DNA of 64,000 bases from Istiophorus platypterus (taxonomy: Eukaryota > Chordata > Actinopteri > Istiophoriformes > Istiophoridae): contig CM029128.1 of the NCBI GenBank assembly GCA_016859345.1, positions 20,558,104 to 20,622,103 on the forward strand, in the 5' to 3' direction. Below are positions 1 through 11,451 of the stretch, piece after piece. The notes under the pieces are model-generated. The model was not told where the DNA came from. It worked only from the letters and a program-made list of their open reading frames with translations, and ran no database searches. The position numbers were made by a program, and so were the translations under genes. How positions within the stretch are numbered: the stretch's first letter is position 1; each line of letters starts with the position of its first letter.

Positions 1-60
1 ACTGTAGCCCCTTATATGTTGTGAGACTTGCTGATAGCTCTATGAAAATCAAGCCTCTCA
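1..60 (+). repeat. direct repeat, left copy
   Basis: About 60 bp beginning at the window edge (actgtagccccttatatg...) recurs at 507-567 with few differences. The repeat continues to the left of the window, so its true length is unknown. Confidence 0.75.
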
Positions 61-506
61 TTTAATTTTAACTTAAATGCTGTTTCATAAACAGTTTCCC
101 ATGAACTATCCTTTTCTAACTTGTGAATATCCCTAATACAGTACATGATTTCTATCAGTTCTTAATGTTTTATCAGTTCTTAATGTGTTCTTGTATTTTA
201 TCTGAATTCCAGGTGATTTACTCATTGGGTGATGTGGTAGTGTCCAGTTGACATCACACACTCTTGTTTCTAGTGTTGACTTCATGGGGCCCTCACGTAT
301 TTTTGGATGTTAGATCAAAATTTCAGGATGTTACACACTCATACGTTTCTAGTTTATAAACGTTTGGCCCCCCTGTGGATGTGACTGTTAGTGAGTTTAT
401 AACATTAGGGCAACACCTGACAGTTTCTAAATTCATGTTATTACAGTCATAATGTTGCACTTCCTGAGCTGATATATAATTGAAAAGGGTTTGGTGAATG
501 TGATCC

Positions 507-567
507 ACTGTAGCCCTTATATGTTGTGAGACTTTCTGATAGCTCTATGAAAATATAATGCCTCTCA
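507..567 (+). repeat. direct repeat, right copy
   Basis: Second copy of the sequence at 1-60, shifted by 506-507 bp. It lies just upstream of the first exon-like block at 669, so it may mark a local tandem duplication. Confidence 0.75.
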
Positions 568-668
568 AGTTTTTGCTAATGGTAATTCAGAAACAATTTT
601 CACACAAGTGAATTTCTTAAGTAGTAATTACCTCCTCATACTATTTTTTTAAAATAAATTCTATTTAG

Positions 669-791
669 ATGTTTACTGTCAAAGGGTTTTCGCTAGTGGA
701 CTATTCGATGAAACTGATGAGGACTATTAAAGACCAAAGTTTGACTCCACACAGTGAAGAAGTTTCTCAAAAGAGGACGCAAAACATTCTG
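669..791 (+). pseudogene. tandem exon copy 1 (acidic exon)
   Basis: 123 bp between a TATTTAG acceptor and a GTGTGC donor, a multiple of three and open from its first ATG. Its 3' half encodes TIKDQSLTPHSEEVSQKRTQ followed by NIL, which aligns with DFIKDHSSFQSDDEVVPKLR...SIL of the exon at 928-1080. In its 5' half the matching peptide (VFASGLFDETDED) is in a different frame, so a one-base shift separates the two halves. Confidence 0.5.
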
Positions 792-927
792 GTGTGCCTC
801 AGATACTTTGATTTTCAGTGAAATGTTGATAGGCAAGTTGTTTAAGAAATCCATCCCTTTTGATTGATTTTAATAGAATGTAATCAAAAATGGACAACTA
901 TACCTTGACATAACTCCCTTTTTGTAG

Positions 928-1080
928 ATGGATAGAAGACCAGATATTTTTGCTACCATGTACGATTCAAAGCAGAATACAGGGGACCAAACCAGTGATA
1001 AGGATTTCATTAAAGACCATTCCAGTTTTCAATCAGACGATGAAGTTGTTCCAAAGCTGAGAAGGACAAAAAGCATTCTG
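928..1080 (+). pseudogene. tandem exon copy 2 (best preserved acidic exon)
   Basis: 153 bp (51 codons) open from an ATG that follows the acceptor TTTTTGTAG directly and ends at the donor GTAGGT. It encodes MDRRPDIFATMYDSKQNTGD, then an acidic stretch and RRTKSIL. The exon ends in phase 0 and joins in frame with the exon at 2008 (IQQSLVGSDDSS). Confidence 0.55.
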
Positions 1081-1246
1081 GTAGGTCTTTGACACTCTGA
1101 ATAGTAATAACTAGTAGATGGGCTGTCTCCCCCAAAAATCTTTTCCAGTAATTTATTTTAATACAGTACAAACAAAAGTGGATGAATATATCTTGATATT
1201 TTCATATTTTTATAAACCTAGAGCGGGTTGATATCCTTTTTTGCAG

Positions 1247-1370
1247 ATGGATAGAGTTCAGATTTTCTGAGGCTCTCTTTGATTCAAGTGATGACAGCAC
1301 AGACGGCCCCTCCATTTCTATGTCAGAAGTGGCTCTGGGAAGGCCAAGGAGAGCTGTTGCCACCCTGTAG
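1247..1370 (+). pseudogene. tandem exon copy 3 (broken)
   Basis: It starts after the acceptor TTTTTTGCAG with MDRVQ, like the exon at 928. It then shifts frame by one base into FSEALFDSSDDSTDG, which corresponds to the FATMYDS region of copy 2. The reading ends at a TAG near 1370 and no clear donor follows. Confidence 0.45.
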
Positions 1371-2007
1371 CCTCTTTTTTTACCTCCTTTTACTTCCTTC
1401 TTGTTATTACTTAAAGGGTAGCACCAAAATTCAAATTTTTAGATGAGGCATTATGGTTGTGCAATATCATATTGTCCGTCATATTGTTAAAATCCTACCC
1501 ATGATGAGAAAATTTCATAGCATCAATGTAGTTCCACTGTTGGTATTTTGCACAATTCAAACATAATTTTCCCTCTCGGAGAAGAAAAGTATGTATTTAT
1601 TGATGGTCTGGAAGTGTCACTTTTTTGGATTGATGTTGGTGTTTGCACTGCTCAATGAGCGTGTATTCTGTTTTGTTATCAAGCTGTGTTTTAATTTTTG
1701 TGGTGCTACCGTTTAAATAGCATCTTTTTGTTTTCAATATTATTTGTTCAAATATACAATTAGATTTATGCCAGGGGTGTGTGTGTTTTTTAGGCTTCAC
1801 TCTACATTTGTTTTTAGTTCCTTAGTCTAAAATAACTTCAGAGTATATCTGTGCATTGTAAATGCACTTGGACTGTGAATGTCACACAGCCCCATAGAAT
1901 GTTCTTTATCCCAACATGCAGTAGACAGTCAAGAGTGTAGTCAGTTGTTGATACTTAATACTATAATATGGAAGTTGAATTATTAACTTTTTTTTTTTCT
2001 TCTAAAG

Positions 2008-2329
2008 ATTCAACAGAGTCTTGTAGGATCAGATGACTCAAGCATAGATAGTGAAGATGAGTATGTTCCAAATCCCAAAGTGGAAAGTACAGACAGTGAC
2101 AGCACCTTGGATTTATCCCCGAAAAAGAAAAAAAAGAAAAAAAATTGCTAGTCAGAGCAGAAGCCAGTCTTCCATTCAGAGCCAGTTCGAGTCCAGTCAG
2201 ATCAGAAGCAAGTCATCGAGTCAGAGCAGAATCAAGTCTTCGAGTCAGAGAAAAGGCAAGTCTTCGAGTCAGAGCAAAAGCAAGTTTTCCAGTCAGAACC
2301 AGTTTGAGGAAAGAGAATTGCTTTGTTGA
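2008..2329 (+). pseudogene. acidic/SR-repeat exon with a homopolymer frame break
   Basis: The acceptor is a long T-tract followed by TCTAAAG. The phase 0 reading gives IQQSLVGSDDSSIDSEDEYV, more acidic residues, then a run of seven Lys and a TAG at 2149-2151. A shift of frame inside the A-rich Lys tract (about 2120-2143) continues instead into a Ser/Gln/Arg/Lys repeat (SQSRSQSSIQSQF and so on) that is open to 2329. The tail is built from a degenerate ~24-bp tandem repeat. The change of frame at a homopolymer suggests a slippage mutation. Confidence 0.5.
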
Positions 2330-3457
2330 TCCCTACTATGTTTCCCAACACTTGCCCAACTTCCCATATACTTAAGTCTGAGATACTGATGCTTTAGTGT
2401 GATATCTAGTGGACCTAATTCGTATATTGGAACTTAAAAGTAAGAAAAGTGAAAAAAGTCAAACAGTCAACAAGGTCAGCTAAACTTGGTGTTTTATTTT
2501 ATGAATGAAAGGGAGGCTTGTAAAATTCAATTTTATTTATAAAAGCCAAATCATTAATTATCAATTCAATTAAGATACTGATGAAAAGTTAAGTTTTATC
2601 TTGGACATAGTTTGACTATAACTACACAATTTTAGTTAACCAATTTAGCTGTCTGTGTAGTATGTTTGTATACTCTTGTCACAGTTATCACAACAGTTTC
2701 AGGTTTCCAACTTATTCATATTCAATCATTTACCATTTTAGAGACTGTTGACATGGATGAGTGTCTGCAAGAGGACATGGATGGGTGTTAAGAGGACATG
2801 GAAGGTATGTGTGATTTATTGGTTTTAATTGGTTATGAATGTTCAGTTATTGCATATGAATATTTCTGACCACTGCATGTGCATTATGTGCATTGAATGT
2901 CTGCAAGCTTCCTGCTTATTGACTATTTTCAGGAATACATGAATGGTTAATAGAATAATTCCAGTATTTTTCAGATGAGAATTCAGTTGATTGGGGTATC
3001 CTTAGCAGGTTTTCAGCCATAGTAACCTGTCAGGTGCTCCTGTCAATCAAAATTAAGTCAATCTACAGATGTTTTCTAGTTTAATGAAGCTATATTATAT
3101 CCATTTTCCAGAAGTTAAACCTGCACTGTTTGCCACTATATTGTAGAGCTTTAAAAACAATGTGAAATGACTCTAAACTCATATTGTTCAGCAAATAAGG
3201 GAGGTGAGTTTAGAAGAGCAAAGCAGATTGATGATTCAATTCTGATCTGTTCATTTTTAAGAACACACATGCAATATATTATATTGTTTTCTTAAAATCT
3301 ATACCCTTGATCACTGCAAACTGATTGCTGTCACTATGCCAAGAAAAGTTGTGCATGATCAAAATAATAATCAGGCAAACTTTACTAACAGCTACTTCAA
3401 ATTTTAAGTGGCTTTATCTGTCTTGTATATTTGAGTGAACTTTTTTTCTTTACCCAG

Positions 3458-3571
3458 ATAGCAGTATGCCAGAAGCAGGGGGCTTAGAGGATGAGGTCAG
3501 GTCAGTGTGCCCTCCATGCAAGAATGTACCCACATCATACAACCAAAACCATAGAAAGTCAGCAAAAAGAG
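3458..3571 (+). pseudogene. linker exon with CPPC motif
   Basis: The acceptor is TTTCTTTACCCAG and the donor GTGAGT. The exon reads SSMPEAGGLEDEVRSVCPPC then KNVPTSYNQNHRKSAKR and leaves one base (G), which is completed by GT at the start of 4375 to give Gly. On the other side its first two bases complete a codon with the single G left by 2742-2804. Phase agreement on both sides is the main evidence that it is a true former exon. Confidence 0.5.
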
Positions 3572-4374
3572 GTGAGTTTACAACAGTGGTTCACAACCGT
3601 TTTGCCAGAGCCTCATTTATTATCCAAATCCTTACGACCATTGATTAAAATGGTTAATTGACTTCCCTGAATATTATTTAGATTAAACTATCAGTATAAA
3701 AACACATATCTGGATGCCAAATAGGCCTAACAGAGTATCCCAGGGATCAATAAAGCCATGTGAATAGAAATTATATTTCTGAGTGTTAGACAAAATGGAT
3801 AGAAATTTGACATTCAAACTTTCATTAGGTCTCCTTATTGATAACAACGAGCTGCCTATCAGAAAGCATTCATTTTCTCTCTCCCCTCTTCTGTCTCACT
3901 TCTTGTGTTTAATTTGATAATTGAGATAGAAAAGATTTCTTTTGATTAGCACATTGTGTATATCATTCATATATACCAAGCCGGGTTTCTTTTGGTGTGC
4001 ATTTTGAAAAACATTTCAGTTTTCTACCGTTTGTGAGGTTCCTTGGCCTAAATCATTAGATATAAATTATCCTGTCGGTTCAGTTCAGTGGGGTATATGT
4101 AGGCCTACATCATACATTAAGATGTGACCAGGTTTATCAGTGAAGGGAATAAACTATGGAGTCTCTGTTAACAGAGGCAAACAGCTAGGCAGCTCACCTG
4201 CATCTACTTCACCTCATCATTTCCTTGCAGTTCTCATGCATTAGTTCTATGTTGTTGACCATGTAGATGCTGTGACTGCTTTGACATTATATTACTGTTC
4301 AATTCAGTAACACATACATGTTGCTGCAATGTATTACCGATGTGATCAAACCATGTTCTTTTATGCCTACTTAG

Positions 4375-4572
4375 GTAAACAACCTGCTGTCAAAAGAAGC
4401 TGGACACCAGAGGAATGTGCTGCTGTAGAAAGGCATTTAAGAAAATTCATACTGAGGACTGAAGTTCCAGGAAAATGGACTGTCAACGCTGCATTTCTGA
4501 AGAACCTCAGCCCTAGTAAACTGAGACTGGAAAGCAGTTAAATACTTCATCAAAAATCGAATTACTCAATGA
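4375..4572 (+). pseudogene. C-terminal domain exon, frame-broken
   Basis: The acceptor is TACTTAG. The first frame reads GKQPAVKRSWTPEECAAVER then HLRKFILRTEVPGK. From about 4470 the family-like residues continue in other frames: DCQRCISEEP, then ALVN, an in-frame TGA where an Arg would be expected, then DWKAVKYFIKNRITQ and the terminal TGA. At least two single-base shifts and one CGA-to-TGA type change are needed to explain it. Confidence 0.55.
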
Positions 4573-5925
4573 GAAGAAAATTGCAGTAAAGTTCTTCACC
4601 GAACAGGGATAGTAGCACTAGGCTAGAGGAGGACCCAAAAGGGCTGTAGTACTTGAGATTTTTTTTATATTCTCTAAAGTCTCAGACATATGAAATGGAT
4701 TCTTGTAAATTATTTTACTGCAGAACTGGCTAAATTGACAGATATTGTGTAACACTCCATAAATAATTTAAAAATAAGGCAAAATAACACAAAGCTGAAA
4801 GGGATACGATACAGCTACATGTCATGTATTTTACACGTAATTTCATAATGCAAGAATCCATTTCATATGTGGGATGCCTTAGAGAATATAAAAAGCATTG
4901 TTCTTTGTTCCAGTAGGTTGCATCTCTGTATTTAGGGTGCCTTGTCACTAGCCTACATATTTGAACACACTTTTTTCATGTCTTCCCATGCTTTTCCTTA
5001 TCATCCACGGTGGAACATACATGCACACAATACATACATCCACATACAAAGGTTTAATCAAGTTTTCCTTGCGTTGTCCTGTTAAGGTTCTTTCTTTTTC
5101 ATTAAATGTTTAGGACAGAAATGTCGAGGTATAGACTCAGGTTAATATATAATGGCAGATATCATTAGTTTATGAAAATGGAGGAAATGCTGTTTCTCAC
5201 AACTTTTGAATTTCTTACATTTTATTTTACTTTAATCAGTCCTCAAAAATTTATGCTATAAATAAATTCAGCACATTGAGGACAAAGTATGTTGTAAAGA
5301 GTTTATTTCACACAAACTTCTGAGTCAAATATTTCTTATGGTTAGCCCCAGAAAGAACGTCGTTACCCCAAAATGGGATTTGGGGGCTCGTTGATTTGGA
5401 AGGGTGGGAAAGTGTTGAGCTGGAGGTCATTATTTGAGAACCATATTACTGCCTGTCTACCTAATGATGATCTTTCTTTAAGTTTAGGTCAAACACGGCA
5501 GTGACTGAGATAACTAGGGATTTGAATTGTTTGGTGTAAAGGGGAAAGAGACAAGATGCACGATGTAGAGCATGTTAATTAGAAGCCTTGATGTAGTCCT
5601 GCAGTGCCTCCGGTAATCAAGGACCAACAATAGAACATTAATGTCTTTAGATAGTAACTTTGGTCCCTGCCAACTAATGAAAACTAGAAATATTAATGTG
5701 TGTGAAAGTGGACCCCAAAAGTTGTGAATGTTGGAACAAGAGCCCCATTAGGGACTAAAATCCTTTTTGGAAAAAAGTTTTGAATTCTGTTTCATTTAAG
5801 TGATATTTGGGATTAGGAATTTTTTTTTGTCTTGCCTGATTTTTTGTAGAGCTGTAGAACAATGGGAAAGGGTGGATCCCACTAAAGGGTAAAAAAAGGG
5901 GGGCCCTCTAACATTAGAAAAACAA

Positions 5926-5928
<3 letters not shown>
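4573..5928. other. AT-rich non-coding stretch
   Basis: Possible 3' flank of the pseudogene. I see no ORF, splice pattern or repeat family that I can support here. Confidence 0.4.

Positions 5929-5968
<40 letters not shown>
5929..5968. repeat. (TG)n microsatellite
   Basis: About 20 uninterrupted TG units, just upstream of a copy of the short fold-back repeat. Confidence 0.95.
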
Positions 5969-5969
<1 letters not shown>

Positions 5970-6024
5970 ATGTATGTATGTGTTTGTGTGTGCGCACATG
6001 CCTTTCTTTGGTTTTGTGGACTAA

Positions 6025-6235
6025 TATTAGTACAAATATGAGGACATTTCTAAATTGCTAGCAATTTTGGCCAGTCCTCACTTTCTAAGACTCTTTCAAA
6101 CATCTGTTTTAGGGTTCAGACTTGGTTTTACAGTTCAGCTTAGAATCAGGTTTAAGTTAGGGTTGGGGTAGGGGAGGGGTTAGGGAATGCATTATGTTAT
6201 TGAGCCTTATCAAAAATATAGAAGTGCAACTTTGA
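6025..6235 (+). mobile_element. short fold-back (MITE-like) repeat, copy 1
   Basis: It contains gaggacatttc / cagtcctcac near the left side, then the marker core ttcagacttgg...aatcaggtttaag...agggttgggg...gttagggaatgcattatg, then tatagaagtgcaac on the right. The core matches the copy at 46086-46268, which has clear terminal inverted repeats. The ends of this copy are degraded. Confidence 0.55.
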
Positions 6236-6461
6236 TTGTGTGGGTGTGACCAGTCGAGTCTGTGTATATCTTTTATCTTTGTCCTTATGAATGCATGTGT
6301 TTATCCGTCTGTGCATTTGTTCCATTTGCTACATGTGTGTCTTTTTGTGAGCGAGTGGGTGTGCATGTGTTTGTGTTCCCTTAGCTGAAGGACAGGCCTC
6401 AGGCCAAAGCTCTATCAGTGTCAAGGTCACACATGTACTCTCTCTCTCTCTGTTTCTCTCT

Positions 6462-6486
6462 CACACACACACAGACACAGACACAG

Positions 6487-6524
<38 letters not shown>
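6462..6524. repeat. (CA)n compound microsatellite
   Basis: (CA)n with CAGA interruptions, preceded by a CT-rich run. Confidence 0.95.
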
Positions 6525-6529
<5 letters not shown>

Positions 6530-8721
6530 AGCCTGTTTCATGTGAATTTGTGTCATTTATGCTTTATGTGACCAAGCTGCTCAAAAACTATAAAAAAAAA
6601 TACTGTTGGTCAATTGTTGGCAAAATACAGATGTTGCCAGTCATTGAAATACTGAAAATGACTAAATATTGTTACCTGTAAGTAGAAACTTTCATATTAG
6701 CATATAATCCTCACAACTTTTGGTAGAAATTTTAATTTTACGCAGGAGAAGGTGTCACATGGTACAAACAGTGTAACTGTCATTTCTGGGATAGACTCTT
6801 CACTACATTTTCCTACTGCTGAACAGAGTTTGAAATACCACTTGCTCATACTTTTATACAGAATTTTACTAAATATAAAATTAAATTAAATTCTGAGGGA
6901 TTAGTCTAGAGAATGACTTGAGGGTCATTCTCGGTTTAGGAGAGAAAACAAAGGTGAAGTCTTAAAGGTCTTGTAAATGTTCTCACTTCTTACTATGATC
7001 TGATGTTATTACTTTATATGTGCACCTACAGTCTAAAGGAGAAATGGACAAATGGGTGTTTCAGGTCCATTCACTTTGGTTAATGATGTTAGATTTTTCT
7101 TGTGTTGTGATGCTTTGTGGGCTCTGAACCAACAGGTCTTGACAAAACCACTAAAAAAAGAACCAGGATCTAAAAAATTTGAATGTTGGTCCTGTAGGCT
7201 GAGTAAAACTCTTCTTTTCTTACAGGTATGAATCATACCGGGGGGGGGGGGGCATTTTAAGAGGTTAAATCTGGAAAAACAATGTAAAAGTCATTGTAAA
7301 TTATAATTGATAATAATAATTAAATTGTGTCTTGTACATTATCATGTGATTGGAAGGGATACTTTGTTGACCCTAGTTGATAAATTTATGTATTAAAGAG
7401 CAGGATTAGTTGCCAAAATAACATTTAAGAGAAAAGAGAGGGACTTGGATGCAAAGACACTCAGAATCTTTCTCTTATCCTTAAGATCTTACTTAGATCT
7501 TACTTGGCAAAACCTGCAGTTACTGGTGCTAACAGCAAGTACGTTTCAGGGATACAAATGCCAGATTTCTGTTGAAAAAACAATTTGTTAGGTGTAAATG
7601 ATTTTGGAAGATGTGAATGATGTTGGAAAATAAGTCAACAGTCTTCATTTAGAACATTCTGATTGCATGATTCTGAATCAGCTTTACCAGGAAATTAACT
7701 ATTTACCAGTTACTAGCATAAACGGTGTTTCAGTGTCTGGGGTTATTTGTGTTTTTACTCTATTGTATGAAATTATCTGTATTAAACTCAGATATTGTGC
7801 ACACTGCACCCATACTCTTTAGATGTTATCATGTCCTTCTCTTGATGTGCAAATGCTGTAATTTCATCTCAACGATCATGAGCTTTAACATAGTTTTCAT
7901 TTAAATTCCTGCCAACATCAGAACTTTGTCAAAGCAGAGAGAAAAGAAACGGTGTAAAATGATGGCGAAGTGACAGAAGACTTTCTTTCCCCACTCTCTC
8001 TCTCTGAGCGTCCAGCTCTATGTCCAGGCCCGACTGTATTGATCCGTCCGCTCTCACCAATCTTCAGCCTTAACCAGTCGATGCTCCTGCCGGTCACATC
8101 CTGCTCACCACAATCTCTCCTGCTCCTTCCAACTTTAATAGACCTGAGGAATCTGGTGTGGAGGCGATTTGCTGACATCAGTTGACCACCTCGCCTCTCC
8201 ACAATGTGTCTGTGCAGACAGGGTTCGTTATTTCTTATTGTCTGTTGTTAGTATTTCTGTCCGTTGCTCACGCTCCCACTGAAGTGAAATTACAGACTGA
8301 CGTGAGTGTGTTTCACATGTGGTGGCATCACAGAATTGACATTTGCCATTTAGCAGAGTGAAATTAATTCTTCCCTCTCCTCACTTTCACTGGACTTTGT
8401 TTCAAGGTTTTTCACTTTAGAGGCTGACTGTAAACCTGAACCACCATGTTTCTCAACAGAGGTTTCTAATACTGCCTTTTCTTGAGTTTGAATCAATTGC
8501 AAAGTGTGTGTGTGTAGAGCAGCAGTTAGGGTGAAAAGCTTTTTAAGGGACTTTATGCAGCTTTAAATGGCCCTGCTGCTGACTTTACATGTTATATGTA
8601 ATTTTCTTTTAGGCGTAGTATGCCATTATTAGACAGTGTTCATAGAAAGATTACAGGAAATGAGGGAGAGAGAGAGAGATGCATGGGGAGAGAACATAGC
8701 ACAATAAAGATTCCACATAAA
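6525..8721. other. non-coding stretch
   Basis: AT-rich sequence with a G12 run at about 7241. I see no coding pattern or named repeat. Short open frames around 7918-8202 on both strands lack splice or homology support. Confidence 0.4.
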
Positions 8722-10213
8722 GATGTATAGTAACAATAATAACGGGGGGGGGGGTAGCTTGGTGCATCATGGGAAGTCCCCCGGCAGTCTAGGCCTATAG
8801 CATCATAACTAGGGGATGGCTATGGCTGAGCCTGAGCCATCAATACCTATAAGCTTTGTCAAAAAGGAAAGTGTTTAGTCTCCTCTTAAACGTGGAGAGG
8901 GTGTCTGCCTCCTGGACCTAAACTGGAAGATGGTTCCACAGCAGAGGAGCCTGATATCTGAAAGCTCTGCCTCCCATTCTGCTAGTGGAGACTCTAGGAA
9001 CCACTAGTAGTCCTGCATTCTGGGAACTAAGTGTTCTACTGGGATTGTAAGGTACTATGAGCTCTCTAAGAAAGGATGGTGTCTGGTCATTAAAGGCTAT
9101 GTAGGTGAGAAGGAGGATTTTAAATTCTATTCTGGATTTTGAAGCGAGGCTACCACAGGAGGACTATTATCACTTTTCCTTGTTCTTGTCAGTACATGTG
9201 CAGTAGCATTCTGGGTAAATTGGAGTCTTCAGAGACTTGGAGCTGCCTGATATGAAGGAATTACAATAATCCAACCTACTAGCAAAAAAAGAATGGACTC
9301 TTTTTTTCTGTCCTTTTTGAGACAGGATGTACCTGATTTTTGCAGTTTTACATACGTGAATATAGTCAGTCCTTGAGGCTTGTTTTAAGTGAGAGTTAAA
9401 TTACATATCCTGATCAAAGAGAATGCCAGGATTTCCAATTGGTGGTACTGGAAGCCAGGGCAATGCAATCTAGAGTAAGTACATCATTAGATAATGTGTT
9501 TCTGAGGTGTAGCAGGACAAGTACAATAACTTCAATTTTGTCTGTGTATAACAGCAGAAGGTTCCTGGTCATCAAGATCTTATATCCTTACAACAAGCTT
9601 AAAATTTAGCAAACTGATTAGTTTCGTCGTGCTCAATCGACAAGTACAACTGGGTTTCATACGAATAACAATGGAAGTTTATGGAGTGTTACCTAATAAT
9701 ATTGCCTCAGGGAAGCATATATAAGGTGGACAGAACTGGGTCAAGCACAGAACCTTGTGGAACTCAGTGTCCAACTTTTGAGTATATGAAGGATTTATTG
9801 GTAACGTGCACAAACTGAAATCGATCCAATAAATAGTTCTTAAAGCAGCTTAGAGGAATTCCGTTAATTTCAATTAAATGTTTCAGTCTCTATAATAGGA
9901 ATTGTCAGTAGTGGTCAGTAGTGTCTAATGCAGCATGAGGATCTAACAGAACATGTACAGAGACAAGTCCTTTTTCAGATGCAACTGTAAGATCAGATAT
10001 AATCTTGACCAGTGCTGTCTCTGTGCTATGATGAACTAAATCCTGACTGAAAATCCTCAGATAAACTATTATTATGTAAAAAGTCACATAACTGGTTGGC
10101 GACAACTTTCTCAAGGATCTTAGAGAGAAAGGGAAGGTTGGATATGGGTCTATAGTTGGCTGAAATACTTGGATCAGGAGCAGGCTTTTAAAGAAGATTA
10201 ATTCCAGCTCCAA
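8722..10213 (-). mobile_element. L2-type LINE fragment with decayed reverse transcriptase
   Basis: Read on the minus strand, this is the reverse transcriptase half of the L2-like LINE abundant in fish. It is truncated at its 5' end near 10213 and ends near 8722 in a short AAT-type tail. Recognisable landmarks in order are SANYRPISNLPFLSKILEKV (with frame slips), VHHSTETALVKI, SVHVLLDPHAALDTTDH, a region corresponding to the catalytic Y-x-DD box, and late landmarks such as DYCN near 9270. The catalytic box now reads CYSYETQLYLS, so both Asp are lost. The reading frame has several stops and shifts. The element is inactive. Clade assignment (L2 or close relative) is from recall of the sequence pattern. 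Confidence 0.85.
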
Positions 10214-11083
10214 AGCTTTGTTTTGTATATTCGCATATCACCCCAAGCCCTTTGAACATTGGAAATAAAAATCTTGCCATTGAGCAATATCCAGTCCACA
10301 GTTGTATGTTCACCTCCAAACATACTCTATTTGGCCCAACAAACAAGTATTGTATAAAGGTATTTACTAGTACACAGCATTGACATTTCATGGATAAGAT
10401 TCATAATGTTCATAGAACAAGGTACAAAAAGTAATTTCACTTCTTTCTAGACAGTTATTTTTATTTCTAAATAGTGAAAATGTCTTTTTGTAAATTATTG
10501 TGACAGTGAGGTAATGTGGTTTCTACCCATCTCCTTGGCATCATTCACAGCAGACCTTTTGACAGAGGAAGCACAGGAGTATGTGGCTGAATGGATGATG
10601 GCTGAGTTCCATCTAGCTGCTTTAGTTTTAGGGTCCTGCTGATATCCTTTCTGGCTCCTTGTCACACTGTCAGGGCTCACTTGGACAGGATAGAACACTT
10701 CTCTTCCTACCAAATGCTTTGCCTGCTGTTTGTAAGTGAGTAACCTACCTTTAAAAACTCACTGTGTTGCTAAATCAGGGACTGACATCTTAAGGATTAA
10801 TACTTCAACTTTAATTCATCTTTGTTCTTGCCAATTGATTTTCAATTTTTGCTGCTTTTCTACCTTGATTTTTTCCCTAATCATCAGAGAGTTGTAGTGT
10901 TGAAGAAACCATTGGGACTTCTTTCTTTGGTGCATCCAAGGACACATAAACATCCAAGATTTGAGATTTCAATACTGAACAGCAACATTTTTAGAAATAG
11001 GAACAATGACAATACCCTTTTCACAGCTTGCATGTTTACCTGCTGTGACAGCATGGCTTTTACTGTCTGCACCTCGTAAGTCT

Positions 11084-11084
11084 C

Positions 11085-11131
<47 letters not shown>

Positions 11132-11150
11132 GTGTGTGTATGCATGTGTG
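11084..11150. repeat. (TG)n microsatellite
   Basis: Interrupted (TG)n starting a few bases after the GTAAGT at 11073. Confidence 0.95.
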
Positions 11151-11381
11151 TCTGCATCTGCATGTGTCATCATTGCAAAAGTCTTGCACTGAAGCAGGAA
11201 CTACCAGAGAAGCAGTTTTAAATACCTTGGCAGGGATCTGTCTGTTGACAGATTTTGTCTCCATGGAAGCATCTCAATTGTGCAAGATACAGTCATGAAA
11301 CTTTGCAGGTGTGAAGAAAGCTGAGAGTTAAAAAAGAAATAAAAAAAGAGGCTGAAAAAAAAATATAAAAAAAAGGCCCCC

Positions 11382-11395
11382 ACCACACACACACA

Positions 11396-11444
<49 letters not shown>
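11382..11444. repeat. (CA)n microsatellite
   Basis: About 30 CA units with one TA interruption, preceded by A-rich sequence. Confidence 0.95.

Positions 11445-11451
<7 letters not shown>

Larger units (their letters stand above)
669..4572 (+). pseudogene. decayed multi-exon gene with duplicated acidic exons and a C-terminal CxxC/W domain
   Basis: A chain of plus-strand exon-like blocks has good GT/AG borders and matching phases: 669-791, 928-1080, 1247-~1370, 2008-~2329, 2742-2804, 3458-3571 and 4375-4572. The exons encode an acidic, Ser-rich N-terminal part, a Lys tract, an SR-like repeat, a short acidic exon, a CPPC-containing linker and a C-terminal domain. That domain has RSWTPEECAAVERHLRKF, then DCQRC, then DWKAVKYFIKNRITQ before a TGA at 4570-4572. 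I recall this C-terminal pattern in many uncharacterised teleost proteins, some linked to mobile elements, but I cannot name the family. The frame is broken in the A-tract near 2140, by a TAA at 2789-2791, and by two shifts plus a TGA at 4480-4530. I read it as a pseudogene. Sequencing error in the breaks or alternative splicing cannot be excluded. Confidence 0.6.
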
